From CALMJB01 sp963977945 (GTDB lineage Bacteria > Actinomycetota > Actinomycetes > Nanopelagicales > Nanopelagicaceae), in assembly GCA_963977945.1 (NCBI GenBank), contig CAXBQO010000016.1:1-15090 (forward strand): DNA of 15,090 nucleotides, in the 5' to 3' direction. Both the position numbers and the translations under genes were made by a program. Shown here piece by piece: positions 7,718-14,687 of the stretch. The notes under the pieces were generated by a model, which was not told where the DNA came from, ran no database searches, and saw only the letters and a program-made list of their open reading frames with translations. Numbering within the stretch: the stretch's first letter is position 1; each line of letters begins with the position of its first letter.

Positions 7718-8098
7718 TCAAGCGATGAGAGATGTGTATCCGTTCGCGTCTAACAGTGAATTTGGCTGATTTTCGATGGCAATTTTTGCGATCCAGCCAG
7801 AACCATAAGGGTCTTGATTAATAGCTTCTGGTTTTTGTTCGAGTGCATTATTAATTTCAGTAATTACGCCAGTAACTGGAGAATAAATTTCTGATACCGA
7901 TTTTGTAGATTCAACCTCGCCGCAAACTTTTCCTTCAACTACCTTGTCGCCAACTTTTGGAAGTTGCACATAAACAATGTCACCTAACGCTGATTGAGCG
8001 TAATCGGTTATGCCGATAGTGACAGATGATCCGGCTTGCGCCTCGCCCTTTATCCATTCGTGATCCTTGGAATAGGAAAGTTCTGCTGGAATATTCAC
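7718..8098 (-). CDS. gcvH: Glycine cleavage system H protein
   Basis: Lipoyl carrier protein that shuttles the aminomethyl group between the P, T and L proteins of the glycine cleavage system. The 126-residue length is normal. The lipoyl-domain signature VESTKSVSEIYSPVTG places the lipoylated lysine at Lys66. HEWIKGE near the N-terminus and GITDYAQSALGDIVYVQLP at 29-47 are also typical. The start is GTG 8098, overlapping the stop of the phosphatidyltransferase gene in GTGA, so the two should be translationally coupled. Its partner gcvP lies about 2.5 kb further on in the same direction with four regulatory or accessory genes between them, the arrangement also found in mycobacteria. No lipoate ligase or lipoate synthase is in the window. 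Confidence 0.96.
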   Translation of the reverse strand: MNIPAELSYSKDHEWIKGEAQAGSSVTIGITDYAQSALGDIVYVQLPKVGDKVVEGKVCGEVESTKSVSEIYSPVTGVITEINNALEQKPEAINQDPYGSGWIAKIAIENQPNSLLDANGYTSLIA

Positions 8099-8661
8099 TT
8101 CGTCATCCTAACGCCCTTAGCGATGTATTCAACTCCTGTTAAAAGGTAAAGAGCTATTCCCCAAATGCCAAAACTCCATCCCAAGATATAAGGCAGATGC
8201 GTCAGCCAATAATTGTTTTCAAATGTGGTGTTTGAAATTAGCAGAAACGGGAATGCATATAAAAGATTGAAGGTGGCTGATTTTCCTAGGTATGTGACTT
8301 CAATCAGCGGTCTCTGTTTTAGTTTTTGATAAATCACTACCAAGAAAACAAGAAGATCTCGTGCGATTAGCGTCACGAACATCCATTGCGGAATCAAGTC
8401 CTTAGATAACAAAGCGATTAAGACCGAAAATATATATAGCCGATCAATACTTGGATCCAATTTTGCGCCAAAGTCTGAGGTTAGATTTAACATCCTCGCT
8501 ACTTTGCCATCTAAGTAATCAGTAACACCGCCAACTATTAAGATGATAAAGGCAAGCAATTCATTATCAAGCGCCAAGTAGACGTATAAAAATATCGGCG
8601 CACCGATTCCCCGAAGGTATGAAAGCAAATTCGGCAAGGTGAAGTATTGCTTTAGGTTCAT
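8095..8661 (-). CDS. CDP-alcohol phosphatidyltransferase family protein (PgsA2-like position)
   Basis: Integral membrane enzyme that joins a CDP-diacylglycerol phosphatidyl group to an alcohol to make a phospholipid. The complete family motif is present: Asp48, Asp51, Gly52, Ala55, Arg56, Gly65, Asp69 and Asp73 (within TDYLDGKVARMLNLTSDFG and the following residues). Five or six hydrophobic segments are visible, at about 13-30, 35-50, 74-87, 93-112, 129-142 and 155-176. The length, 188 residues, is usual. Sequence alone does not say whether the acceptor is glycerol 3-phosphate, inositol phosphate or phosphatidylglycerol. Its position before gcvH matches Rv1822 (pgsA2) of M. tuberculosis, whose role is itself unsettled. 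It overlaps the cmk-der stop by 4 bp (ATGA) and gcvH by 4 bp. Confidence 0.85.
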   Translation of the reverse strand: MNLKQYFTLPNLLSYLRGIGAPIFLYVYLALDNELLAFIILIVGGVTDYLDGKVARMLNLTSDFGAKLDPSIDRLYIFSVLIALLSKDLIPQWMFVTLIARDLLVFLVVIYQKLKQRPLIEVTYLGKSATFNLLYAFPFLLISNTTFENNYWLTHLPYILGWSFGIWGIALYLLTGVEYIAKGVRMTK

Positions 8662-10640
8662 CTTGAGTTTGAAACTTTCACCGCTACCTCTATTGGCGTA
8701 CTTTCAAATTTGAACTCTTCCCGCAATCGATTTTCTATGAACTTACGGTACGAGCCTTCGAGAAATTCACTGGCGAAAATTACAAACTTTGGTGGCATAG
8801 TCGAGGCTTGGGTGGCGAATTTAATCTTTGCTTGTTTTCCGCCCCTAACTGGTGGTGGGTTTGCTGCCACGATTTCACCGAGAAAGCCATTTAATTTGGC
8901 GGTATTAATTCTTCGTTGCCAACTTTCCTTTGCAGTCAGCAGTGCCGGAGCCAATCTATCTTTATGCCAACCGGTTTTGGCCGATATGTTGACCCTGATA
9001 ACCCAAGTAAATCTTTCAAGTAAACGATCTAGTTGCCGCTCAATACTTAAACGTTGATCTTCATCGACCAAATCCCATTTATTCATGCAAAGCACAATTG
9101 CTCTACCCGCCTCTTCAGCCAGTGACAAAATTCTTAAATCTTGTTCGGTAACTTCAGCGGTGGAATCAAAAAGTACTAAAGCAACCTCACTTCGTTCTAA
9201 CGCTAATTGAGTGCGAAGTGCGGCGTAATAATCAGAACCACTATCTTGATTAAATCTTTTTCGTAGTCCAGCAGTGTCGACAAATCTCCAAGTAGATCCG
9301 CCAAACTCAATTAACTCATCTACCGGATCTCTAGTGGTTCCGGCTTGATCATCTACTAAAACTCGATTTGCACCAGCTAGAGAATTTAACAAACTGGATT
9401 TGCCAACATTTGGTCGACCAATCAAAGCAATTCGAGGTAAACCATCATTTGCGATCGCTGCACCAACTTCGGGAATCTTTTCAATTAAAACATCTAGAAA
9501 ATCTCCGCTTCCCCTTCCATGTAGTGCGCTTACAAAATGTGGTTCGCCTAATCCAAGATTCCAAAGTTCGTAAGCATTTGCCTCTTCTATTTGAGTATCA
9601 ATTTTATTTGCCAGCAAAATAACCGGTTTATTTGATTTGCGAACTTTTTCAATCAATTGCGTATCTTCAGAAGTTGCTCCTTGCTGACCATCAACTACAT
9701 AAACGATTAAATCTGATTCTTTGATTGCTAAATCAACACCGGCGGAAATCTTCTCGGCGATGCCTTCTGCCTTTATTTGCCAACCACCAGTGTCTAGAAT
9801 AAAAAATCGCCGGCCAGACCATTCAACCTCGTATCGAATTCGATCCCGGGTCACACCTGGTTGATCTTCAACGATCGCCTCTCGTCTGCCAATAAAGCGA
9901 TTGATCAAGGTTGATTTTCCAACATTAGGCCGACCAATTAATGCCACAGTGGGTAAACCCAACAAATTTCGCTCGCGCAACATCTGCCAAATTTCATCTA
10001 CAACTTCATCCAAAGTTCTAGAGGTGGTATCAAGATAAATAGCGTCATCTGCTTGTGTCAGCGGACTTACTTTTCTAGAACTATCGATTAAATCTCTTCG
10101 CTCTAAATCTTCTGCGACATTGAAATCTTTGCTTGATTTACTGTCTTTCACACTTGCTTCAATTTCTGATTCTCTGCGATTTGCTCGGGCAGCAATATTT
10201 GCATCTAAAAAGATCTTTAAATCCGCATTCGGTGCTACCACTGTTGCGATATCTCTACCCTCAACCACAATTCCAAATGGTGCACCTGCGATGTAATCAC
10301 GTTGGATTTTCAGTAAATGCTTTCGCACTTTAGGAAAAGCACTGTATTTACTGACCGCTGAAGTAACTTTTTGAGTTCTAATTTCTTCGCTGACATCTGA
10401 ACCATTTAAGAAGATTTTTGGTGATGAAGGGTCGGTATTAAATGTGATTTGGCAGTTTTCCAATAATGAAATCAATTGATCTTCTTCATCAATTGAATTA
10501 TTCAAAGCGAATACCGTCAAAGCTCGATATAGAGAACCAGTGTCCAAATATTGCCAATTAGATCTAATGGCAATTTTTTTTGCGGTACTCGATTTACCGG
10601 AACCACTAGGTCCATCTATCGCGATTACCACTGTGGCCAT
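8658..10640 (-). CDS. cmk-der: Bifunctional cytidylate kinase / ribosome biogenesis GTPase Der
   Basis: One 660-residue chain carries two enzymes that most bacteria encode separately. Residues 1-222 are cytidylate kinase, phosphorylating CMP and dCMP: P-loop GPSGSGKSS at 10-18, YLDTGSLYRA at 31-40 and VVEGRDIATVV at 125-135. Residues 231-660 are Der (EngA), a double GTPase acting in 50S subunit assembly. Its first G domain has GRPNVGKST at 236-244, DTGGW at 283-287 and NKID at 345-348. Its second has GRPNVGKSS at 408-416, DTAGL at 455-459 and NKWDL at 520-524. A KH-like domain covers about 575-655 (NPPPVRGGKQAKIKF). There is no stop or internal start motif at the join, and Der begins only about ten residues after the kinase's last helix. 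Adjacent cmk and der genes are common in Actinobacteria and fused forms are known in some. The ATG start at 10640 has a TAAACT hexamer six bases upstream, suggesting a leaderless mRNA. Confidence 0.96.
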   Translation of the reverse strand: MATVVIAIDGPSGSGKSSTAKKIAIRSNWQYLDTGSLYRALTVFALNNSIDEEDQLISLLENCQITFNTDPSSPKIFLNGSDVSEEIRTQKVTSAVSKYSAFPKVRKHLLKIQRDYIAGAPFGIVVEGRDIATVVAPNADLKIFLDANIAARANRRESEIEASVKDSKSSKDFNVAEDLERRDLIDSSRKVSPLTQADDAIYLDTTSRTLDEVVDEIWQMLRERNLLGLPTVALIGRPNVGKSTLINRFIGRREAIVEDQPGVTRDRIRYEVEWSGRRFFILDTGGWQIKAEGIAEKISAGVDLAIKESDLIVYVVDGQQGATSEDTQLIEKVRKSNKPVILLANKIDTQIEEANAYELWNLGLGEPHFVSALHGRGSGDFLDVLIEKIPEVGAAIANDGLPRIALIGRPNVGKSSLLNSLAGANRVLVDDQAGTTRDPVDELIEFGGSTWRFVDTAGLRKRFNQDSGSDYYAALRTQLALERSEVALVLFDSTAEVTEQDLRILSLAEEAGRAIVLCMNKWDLVDEDQRLSIERQLDRLLERFTWVIRVNISAKTGWHKDRLAPALLTAKESWQRRINTAKLNGFLGEIVAANPPPVRGGKQAKIKFATQASTMPPKFVIFASEFLEGSYRKFIENRLREEFKFESTPIEVAVKVSNSR

Positions 10641-10652
10641 CTACCTAGTTTA
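10641..10652 (-). promoter_or_regulatory. Candidate -10 element for a leaderless cmk-der transcript
   Basis: On the - strand TAAACT (10647-10652) fits the actinobacterial -10 consensus TANNNT and is followed after six bases (AGGTAG) by the ATG of cmk-der. At that spacing transcription would start at or next to the A of the start codon. No good -35 is evident, which is common in such promoters. The AGG within the spacer is too close to the ATG to be a normal ribosome binding site. Confidence 0.4.
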
Positions 10653-10721
10653 GAAGCAGTTACAGAGATGTTTAAGTAATGTCTTGGGTTTATATGTTTT
10701 ATTTAAGATATTTAAGAAAAA

Positions 10722-11819
10722 TCAACGCTCCTTTACAAAATCAAGGTAAATATCCCAACCATTACTCTTAAAAAGATTCAAGGTTTCACTTCGGGCAGAG
10801 TCTGCCAAATCTAAAATTGAAATCGTCACTAAACCGGTCGCTTGTCCAGGCGAATGTTCTATTGAAATGTCTTCGATGTTTATCTTACTTTTAGCACACA
10901 GTTCAATTATTTTTGCCAATTGCCCAGGTTCATCTTTAATCACGATATTTAAATTCAAATAATTACGCGGTTTTGCGCCATGTTTACCGGGAATTTTTTG
11001 CCGTCCAAGTTTTGCAGTCTCTAACAAGTTCTTAATCTCATCTGTTTTGTTTAAGGCTAAAGCTGCTTGAAATTGCATCAATATTTTGATCAATGTTTCA
11101 AGTTTTGCATTAACAAAACTGGAGTTTTCTTGAAGTATCTGCGTCCACAATTGCGAATCGGAAGCCGCTAGTCGAGTCATATCGGTTAACCCGGAACCGC
11201 TAAGAAGTAAATCTTCGGCGGTTGCATCAACCAAAGTACTCGCCATGGCACTGCTAAGTATCTGAGGTACATGTGAAACCAGAGCAACTATTTCATCGTG
11301 TTCTTTTATTGTTCGCCAATACAAAACTCCGCCACACGTTTGCACGAATTCAGTTGCGATTTCTTTAGCTTTGGCATAGGAATAAGCGGGCGCAATACCT
11401 ATCCAAGCCCGATTTACAAAAAGATCTGCTCTGGCAGAGTGTGCGCCACTTACTTCTCTACCGGCCATTGGATGCAAAGAGACAAAGTTTTGACGGTTCT
11501 CCGATAAACCTTCAACTTCATTTAAAAGATTAGACTTTACGCTCGCTAAATCAACAACTATCGAGTTTGGATTCTCTTTCAAATTTTGCGAAACAGTCTT
11601 TATATTTTCCGAAATTGGAACTGCAACAACAACTAGATCAAATGACTTAATTGAGTCATCAGCTGCAGGATCCACCAGTGATTGCGCTAATTTTTGTGCT
11701 TTTAAATCTGTATCTTGCATCAAAACACGAGTAGTACCAACTTTGTTATTGGTTCTTAGGGCTAGCCCAATTGAAGTTCCAATTAACCCAGAACCAACGA
11801 TTTTGACGGTGTTGATCAC
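10722..11819 (-). CDS. tyrA: Prephenate dehydrogenase with C-terminal ACT domain
   Basis: NAD(P)-dependent oxidative decarboxylation of prephenate to 4-hydroxyphenylpyruvate in tyrosine synthesis. The 365 residues comprise a Rossmann domain starting with KIVGSGLIGTSIG at 6-18, the conserved SLHPMAGRE at 114-122 with His116, a helical domain with VSHVPQ at 181-186 (His183 is the probable catalytic histidine) and GSGLTDMTRLA at 208-218. An ACT domain follows at about 286-355 (KDEPGQLAKII, then INIEDISIEHSPGQATG) and probably binds tyrosine for feedback control. An arogenate-specific enzyme would look similar. The start is GTG 11819, two bases after the aroH stop, with no clear ribosome binding site, so translation is probably coupled to aroH. 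The pair gives two consecutive steps from chorismate. Confidence 0.93.
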   Translation of the reverse strand: MINTVKIVGSGLIGTSIGLALRTNNKVGTTRVLMQDTDLKAQKLAQSLVDPAADDSIKSFDLVVVAVPISENIKTVSQNLKENPNSIVVDLASVKSNLLNEVEGLSENRQNFVSLHPMAGREVSGAHSARADLFVNRAWIGIAPAYSYAKAKEIATEFVQTCGGVLYWRTIKEHDEIVALVSHVPQILSSAMASTLVDATAEDLLLSGSGLTDMTRLAASDSQLWTQILQENSSFVNAKLETLIKILMQFQAALALNKTDEIKNLLETAKLGRQKIPGKHGAKPRNYLNLNIVIKDEPGQLAKIIELCAKSKINIEDISIEHSPGQATGLVTISILDLADSARSETLNLFKSNGWDIYLDFVKER

Positions 11820-11821
11820 AG

Positions 11822-12187
11822 TTACTGAGCTATATCTTTACGTAATACTTGCGCTCCACGTAAGTAAATGTGGTTAATCTGCTTATGGTCTTTGTCGGTA
11901 TTAGCATGCATTAAGACTCTGACTACCTTAGCTAGCGCGCCCGGTACATCAATCTCCACGGCGCAAAGCAAAGGAATCTCCCCCAACCCGATCTCCCGCG
12001 CTGCAACCGCTGGGAACTCACTCTTTAAATCGGCGGTGGCGGTAAAAATGATCGATATCAAATCAGATTTTGAAAGCTGATTTTCAGAGAGCATCTGGGT
12101 CAGAAGTTCTGAGACCGCAGAACGCATCTCGACCGGATCATCTTTGGTCAAGACTGTTGCGCCGCGAATTCCACGCACTTGTTTCAT
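11822..12187 (-). CDS. aroH: Chorismate mutase, AroH class
   Basis: Rearranges chorismate to prephenate, the entry step to tyrosine and phenylalanine. It is the trimeric AroH (Bacillus subtilis) type rather than the helical AroQ type. Landmarks, numbered from the chosen start: VRGIRGATV at the N-terminus with the active-site arginine at Arg8, FTATADLKSEFPAVAARE at 48-65, LLCAVEIDVPGAL with Cys75 and Glu78, Arg90 in VVRVLMH, Tyr108 and Arg116 in IYLRGAQVLRKD. These correspond to B. subtilis Arg7, Cys75, Glu78, Arg90, Tyr108 and Arg116. The protein is 121 residues from ATG 12187; another ATG two codons upstream (12193) would give 123. The inner ATG is preferred because TAAACT lies six bases upstream, the same layout as at cmk-der. 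tyrA follows after two bases. Confidence 0.93.
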   Translation of the reverse strand: MKQVRGIRGATVLTKDDPVEMRSAVSELLTQMLSENQLSKSDLISIIFTATADLKSEFPAVAAREIGLGEIPLLCAVEIDVPGALAKVVRVLMHANTDKDHKQINHIYLRGAQVLRKDIAQ

Positions 12188-12199
12188 TTGCATAGTTTA
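12188..12199 (-). promoter_or_regulatory. Candidate -10 element for a leaderless aroH-tyrA transcript
   Basis: TAAACT on the - strand (12194-12199) is separated by six bases from ATG 12187. The hexamer and spacing are identical to those before cmk-der. If used, the mRNA would begin at the inner ATG and the outer ATG at 12193 could not be translated. An alternative is a longer transcript from within the upstream gap. Confidence 0.4.
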
Positions 12200-12444
12200 A
12201 TAAATTCAAACTCAGTCGGCCGGTATTTAATTGCCAACAAGCCCATATGTCTTTTGACCTATAAGTCGCTTTGACGACATCAATCGTAACCATTTATATA
12301 CAAAGCCATTTTTGGCATATTTCTTGAAAACCGTTTTATCGATAAACCGATGCCTTTTTACGTTGCGGTAAATCAATTTATAGACAATATAATAAGACCC
12401 AAAAGTCGATAAATGGTTAAATTGTTTTTAACAGAAACTATTTA
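12194..12444. other. 251-bp intergenic region between rluB and aroH
   Basis: This is the longest gap in the window, AT-rich and without a recognisable gene. It holds an 11-bp perfect inverted repeat, TAACCATTTAT at 12287-12297 and its complement at 12409-12419. A 12-bp palindrome TTTATCGATAAA lies at 12335-12346. A further hairpin pairs ATTTAT-GAC (from 12377) with GTC-ATAAAT (to 12414) around one mismatch and a 19-base loop. None is followed by a T-run in the direction of rluB transcription, so no standard terminator is visible. No tRNA-like structure, CRISPR repeat or insertion-sequence end was seen. A 20-codon frame on the - strand (12246 to 12184) ends overlapping the inner aroH ATG and may be chance. 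Confidence 0.5.
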
Positions 12445-13164
12445 TTAATTTAGCGACAAAGCGTTAAATATATTTACTAATTCTTGCTGATTTAGGGCTC
12501 GAAATCGACCGGCTTTCATATCCCCTAATTCGATTGGCCCAAACTTAATTCGCACCAGCCTTAATACCTGAAGATCTAACTTAGCCATGATTCTGCGAAT
12601 AACTTGATTGCGCCCCTCGTGTAGTTCGATCTCAACCCAGTCACCTAGCTTTTCTCTACCTACACCCTTAACCGAATCCACCCGCACAATTCCATCTTCA
12701 AGCTTTACCCCATGTTTGATGGATTTAATCGCTTCAACTGGAATCTGATCTTTGATCAAAACCAAATATCGTTTCTTTAATCCAAATGATGGATGGGTTG
12801 CCTTATGTGCCAAATCGCCATCATCGGTCAGTAGCAGCAAACCTTCAGAATCTTTATCCAACCTGCCTACGTGAAAGATGCGAGCCTTTTTATCGCGAAA
12901 ATAATCATTTAAATTGCTGCGTCCAAACGGGTCAGACATACTGGAAATAACACCTTTTGGTTTATGAAACACAACATAAGTTTTAGACTTTGCTTGCGTA
13001 ATTTTCTCACCATCAACTCGAACTTCATCTTTTATCGGGTCAACAATTGTGCCAAGTGATTTTACGACTGCACCATTGATGGTAACCCTGCCCGCGACAA
13101 TCAACTCATCGGCTTTGCGCCTAGAACTCACGCCAGAGGTTGCGATGAAACGATTTATTCTCAT
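12445..13164 (-). CDS. rluB: rRNA pseudouridine synthase, RluB/RsuA family
   Basis: Isomerises a specific uridine in ribosomal RNA to pseudouridine. The 239 residues comprise an N-terminal S4 RNA-binding domain at about 1-60 (RINRFIATSGVSSRRKADELI, then GRVTINGAVV) and a catalytic domain with HKPKGVISS at 67-75 and GRLDKDSEGLLLLT at 100-113. The catalytic aspartate is Asp103. LHEGRNQVIRRI at 181-192 is the family's third conserved block. These blocks separate the RsuA/RluB/RluE/RluF group from RluA, but the exact target (23S for RluB, 16S for RsuA) is inferred from the usual scpA-scpB-rluB neighbourhood. ATG 13164 is preceded by GGAAAG, a plausible ribosome binding site at a six- to seven-base spacing. 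It follows scpB by 45 bp. Confidence 0.9.
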   Translation of the reverse strand: MRINRFIATSGVSSRRKADELIVAGRVTINGAVVKSLGTIVDPIKDEVRVDGEKITQAKSKTYVVFHKPKGVISSMSDPFGRSNLNDYFRDKKARIFHVGRLDKDSEGLLLLTDDGDLAHKATHPSFGLKKRYLVLIKDQIPVEAIKSIKHGVKLEDGIVRVDSVKGVGREKLGDWVEIELHEGRNQVIRRIMAKLDLQVLRLVRIKFGPIELGDMKAGRFRALNQQELVNIFNALSLN

Positions 13165-13209
13165 TTTTATCTTTCCAGATTAAATTTTAAAGTTGATTTT
13201 TCAGCTTAT

Positions 13210-13767
13210 TTATTCGGCGAGATTAGAGAGAATTTCATCAAGTCCATCGGTATCTGGTAGCAATGGCGCAATTGCCGGCAGATCAGACACCGCATTTAGC
13301 CCTAATTTCTCCAGAAATAATGGGGTGGTTTGATACAAAATAGCTTGAGTTTCATGCTCTATTCCAGCCTCTTCAACTAATCCCCGACTAACCAGCGTCT
13401 TCATAACCGCTTCCACATTGACTCCTCGAATCGCCGAAACTCTGGCACGTGATACCGGTTGACGGTATGCAATAACCGCCAGTGTTTCCAGTGCCGCTTG
13501 TGTCAGTTTTGCACTCTGCCCATCTAAAACAAACCGCTCAACTACCGAAGAAAGGTCAGGATGACTGTAAAAGCGCCATCCGCCAGAGATTTGCCTAAGT
13601 TCAAAACCGCGATTTTGAGATTGATATTCGGCTGCCAGTTCAATTATTGAATCATGTACCGTTTCAGTTGGTTGCTCTGTTATTTGAGCGAGCAAAGATT
13701 CAGAAACTGGCTCTTCCACCACCATAAGGATGGCTTCGATCGCTCTCTTAAGTTCAGATTGAGCCAT
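13210..13767 (-). CDS. scpB: Segregation and condensation protein B
   Basis: Winged-helix partner of ScpA in the SMC-ScpAB complex that compacts and resolves the chromosome. The protein has 185 residues, a usual length. The first winged helix begins SELKRAIEAILMVVEEPVS. The second holds the best conserved block, AALETLAVIAYRQPVSR at 91-107 followed by IRGVN at 113-117, then TLVSRGLVEEAG. The acidic C-terminus (DTDGLDEILSNLAE) is typical. ATG 13767 lies inside the end of scpA, a 14-bp overlap, so the two are co-transcribed and probably translationally coupled, giving coordinated amounts of complex partners. No smc gene is in the window. Confidence 0.94.
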   Translation of the reverse strand: MAQSELKRAIEAILMVVEEPVSESLLAQITEQPTETVHDSIIELAAEYQSQNRGFELRQISGGWRFYSHPDLSSVVERFVLDGQSAKLTQAALETLAVIAYRQPVSRARVSAIRGVNVEAVMKTLVSRGLVEEAGIEHETQAILYQTTPLFLEKLGLNAVSDLPAIAPLLPDTDGLDEILSNLAE

Positions 13768-14626
13768 TATCGGCCTCTTTTTCAGATTCTTCAGATGGTG
13801 GGATTATCGGTTTATCAAACTCATCGCTAACTTTAATCTCTCCTTCGGCACTTCCGGTCCAAGTTATGTGCAGCTCTCCAAGCGCAACGATCTGTTCAAA
13901 CCTGATCAAGCTGTCCTTGTACAACTCAAGAATTGCCAAAAACCGGGCAATAACAACCAGTGTGTTATCGGCATCTGCGACGAGTGATCGGAAAGTGGCA
14001 CTACCCCGTTGACGAAGCATCGCAACCACTCGATTTGCCTCATCTGCAACTGAGATTAACGGCCTATGTATGTGATCGATACTGAAAATCGGCGCCCTTT
14101 TCGGAACTAGAACCCGATTTGCCACGGCAGCAAAGCGATCTGGGGTTACCCCAATTAAAACCTCAGGTAGAAGTTGAGCGTATTTCGGCTCTAGTGCAAC
14201 TGTGCGGGCAAAGTAGTGTTCCTCAACATCAATTCGGGTAGCAAAAATGGTGGCAATCTCTTTGAAAGCTCGATATTGCAATAACCTGGCAAACAAGAGA
14301 TCTCTAGCTTCAAGTAAGGCCAGATCTTCCTCATCATCTATCTGACCTGAAGGCAAGAGTTTGGCCGCTTTGAGGTCTAATAACGTTGCGGCCACTACTA
14401 AGAATTCAGTGGTCTGGTCTAAATCGACACCATCGGCGCTGGTTTCCATCTCTTTGATGTAGTTAATGAACTCATCTGTCACCGTCGCCAAAGCAACTTC
14501 GGTAATTTCCATTTGGTGCTTTGCAATAAGTGAAAGCAAGAGATCAAATGGGCCATCAAAGTTTGTTAGCTTTACCTGAAAGCCAGAACTTTGCGTTTGT
14601 AAATCTTGCGAAATTTCTTGCGACAC
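13754..14626 (-). CDS. scpA: Segregation and condensation protein A
   Basis: Kleisin subunit bridging the SMC heads, acting with ScpB in chromosome organisation. From the chosen start it has 290 residues. The conserved N-terminal region is FQVKLTNFDGPFDLLLSLI at 16-34, then ITEVALATVTDEFINYI at 41-57. The C-terminal winged helix contains VVIARFLAILELYKD near 224-238, and the tail is acidic. The open frame extends to ATG 14689, which would add 21 residues with no resemblance to ScpA and overlap the parA start codon on the other strand. GTG 14626 is preferred because homologues begin only a few residues before the FQV-L-NF-GPFDLLL block and because TATCTT lies seven bases upstream, suggesting leaderless transcription. 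The 3' end overlaps scpB by 14 bp. Confidence 0.92.
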   Translation of the reverse strand: MSQEISQDLQTQSSGFQVKLTNFDGPFDLLLSLIAKHQMEITEVALATVTDEFINYIKEMETSADGVDLDQTTEFLVVAATLLDLKAAKLLPSGQIDDEEDLALLEARDLLFARLLQYRAFKEIATIFATRIDVEEHYFARTVALEPKYAQLLPEVLIGVTPDRFAAVANRVLVPKRAPIFSIDHIHRPLISVADEANRVVAMLRQRGSATFRSLVADADNTLVVIARFLAILELYKDSLIRFEQIVALGELHITWTGSAEGEIKVSDEFDKPIIPPSEESEKEADNGSI

Positions 14627-14639
14627 GCCCTGAAAGATA
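14627..14639 (-). promoter_or_regulatory. Candidate -10 element for a leaderless scpA transcript
   Basis: TATCTT on the - strand (14634-14639) fits TANNNT and is followed by seven bases and GTG 14626. This would put the transcript start at the GTG. It is the main sequence argument for the shorter scpA start. There is no clear -35 and no ribosome binding site before the GTG. Confidence 0.4.
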
Positions 14640-14674
14640 CTTGAAGCATCCTTGCTCCCGAAATCGCACCGCCG

Positions 14675-14687
14675 TAGAGTCCGCGAC
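14675..14687 (+). promoter_or_regulatory. Candidate -10 element for a leaderless parA transcript
   Basis: TAGAGT at 14675-14680 fits TANNNT and lies seven bases before the parA ATG at 14688. No Shine-Dalgarno sequence precedes that ATG. The element lies within the 61-bp gap that remains between parA and the shorter scpA, about 35 bp from the scpA element on the other strand. Confidence 0.4.

Noticed and set aside
8710..9057. 115-codon + strand open frame opposite the Der domain
   Set aside because: It is antisense to the conserved Der C-terminal half and has no start signal or recognisable product.
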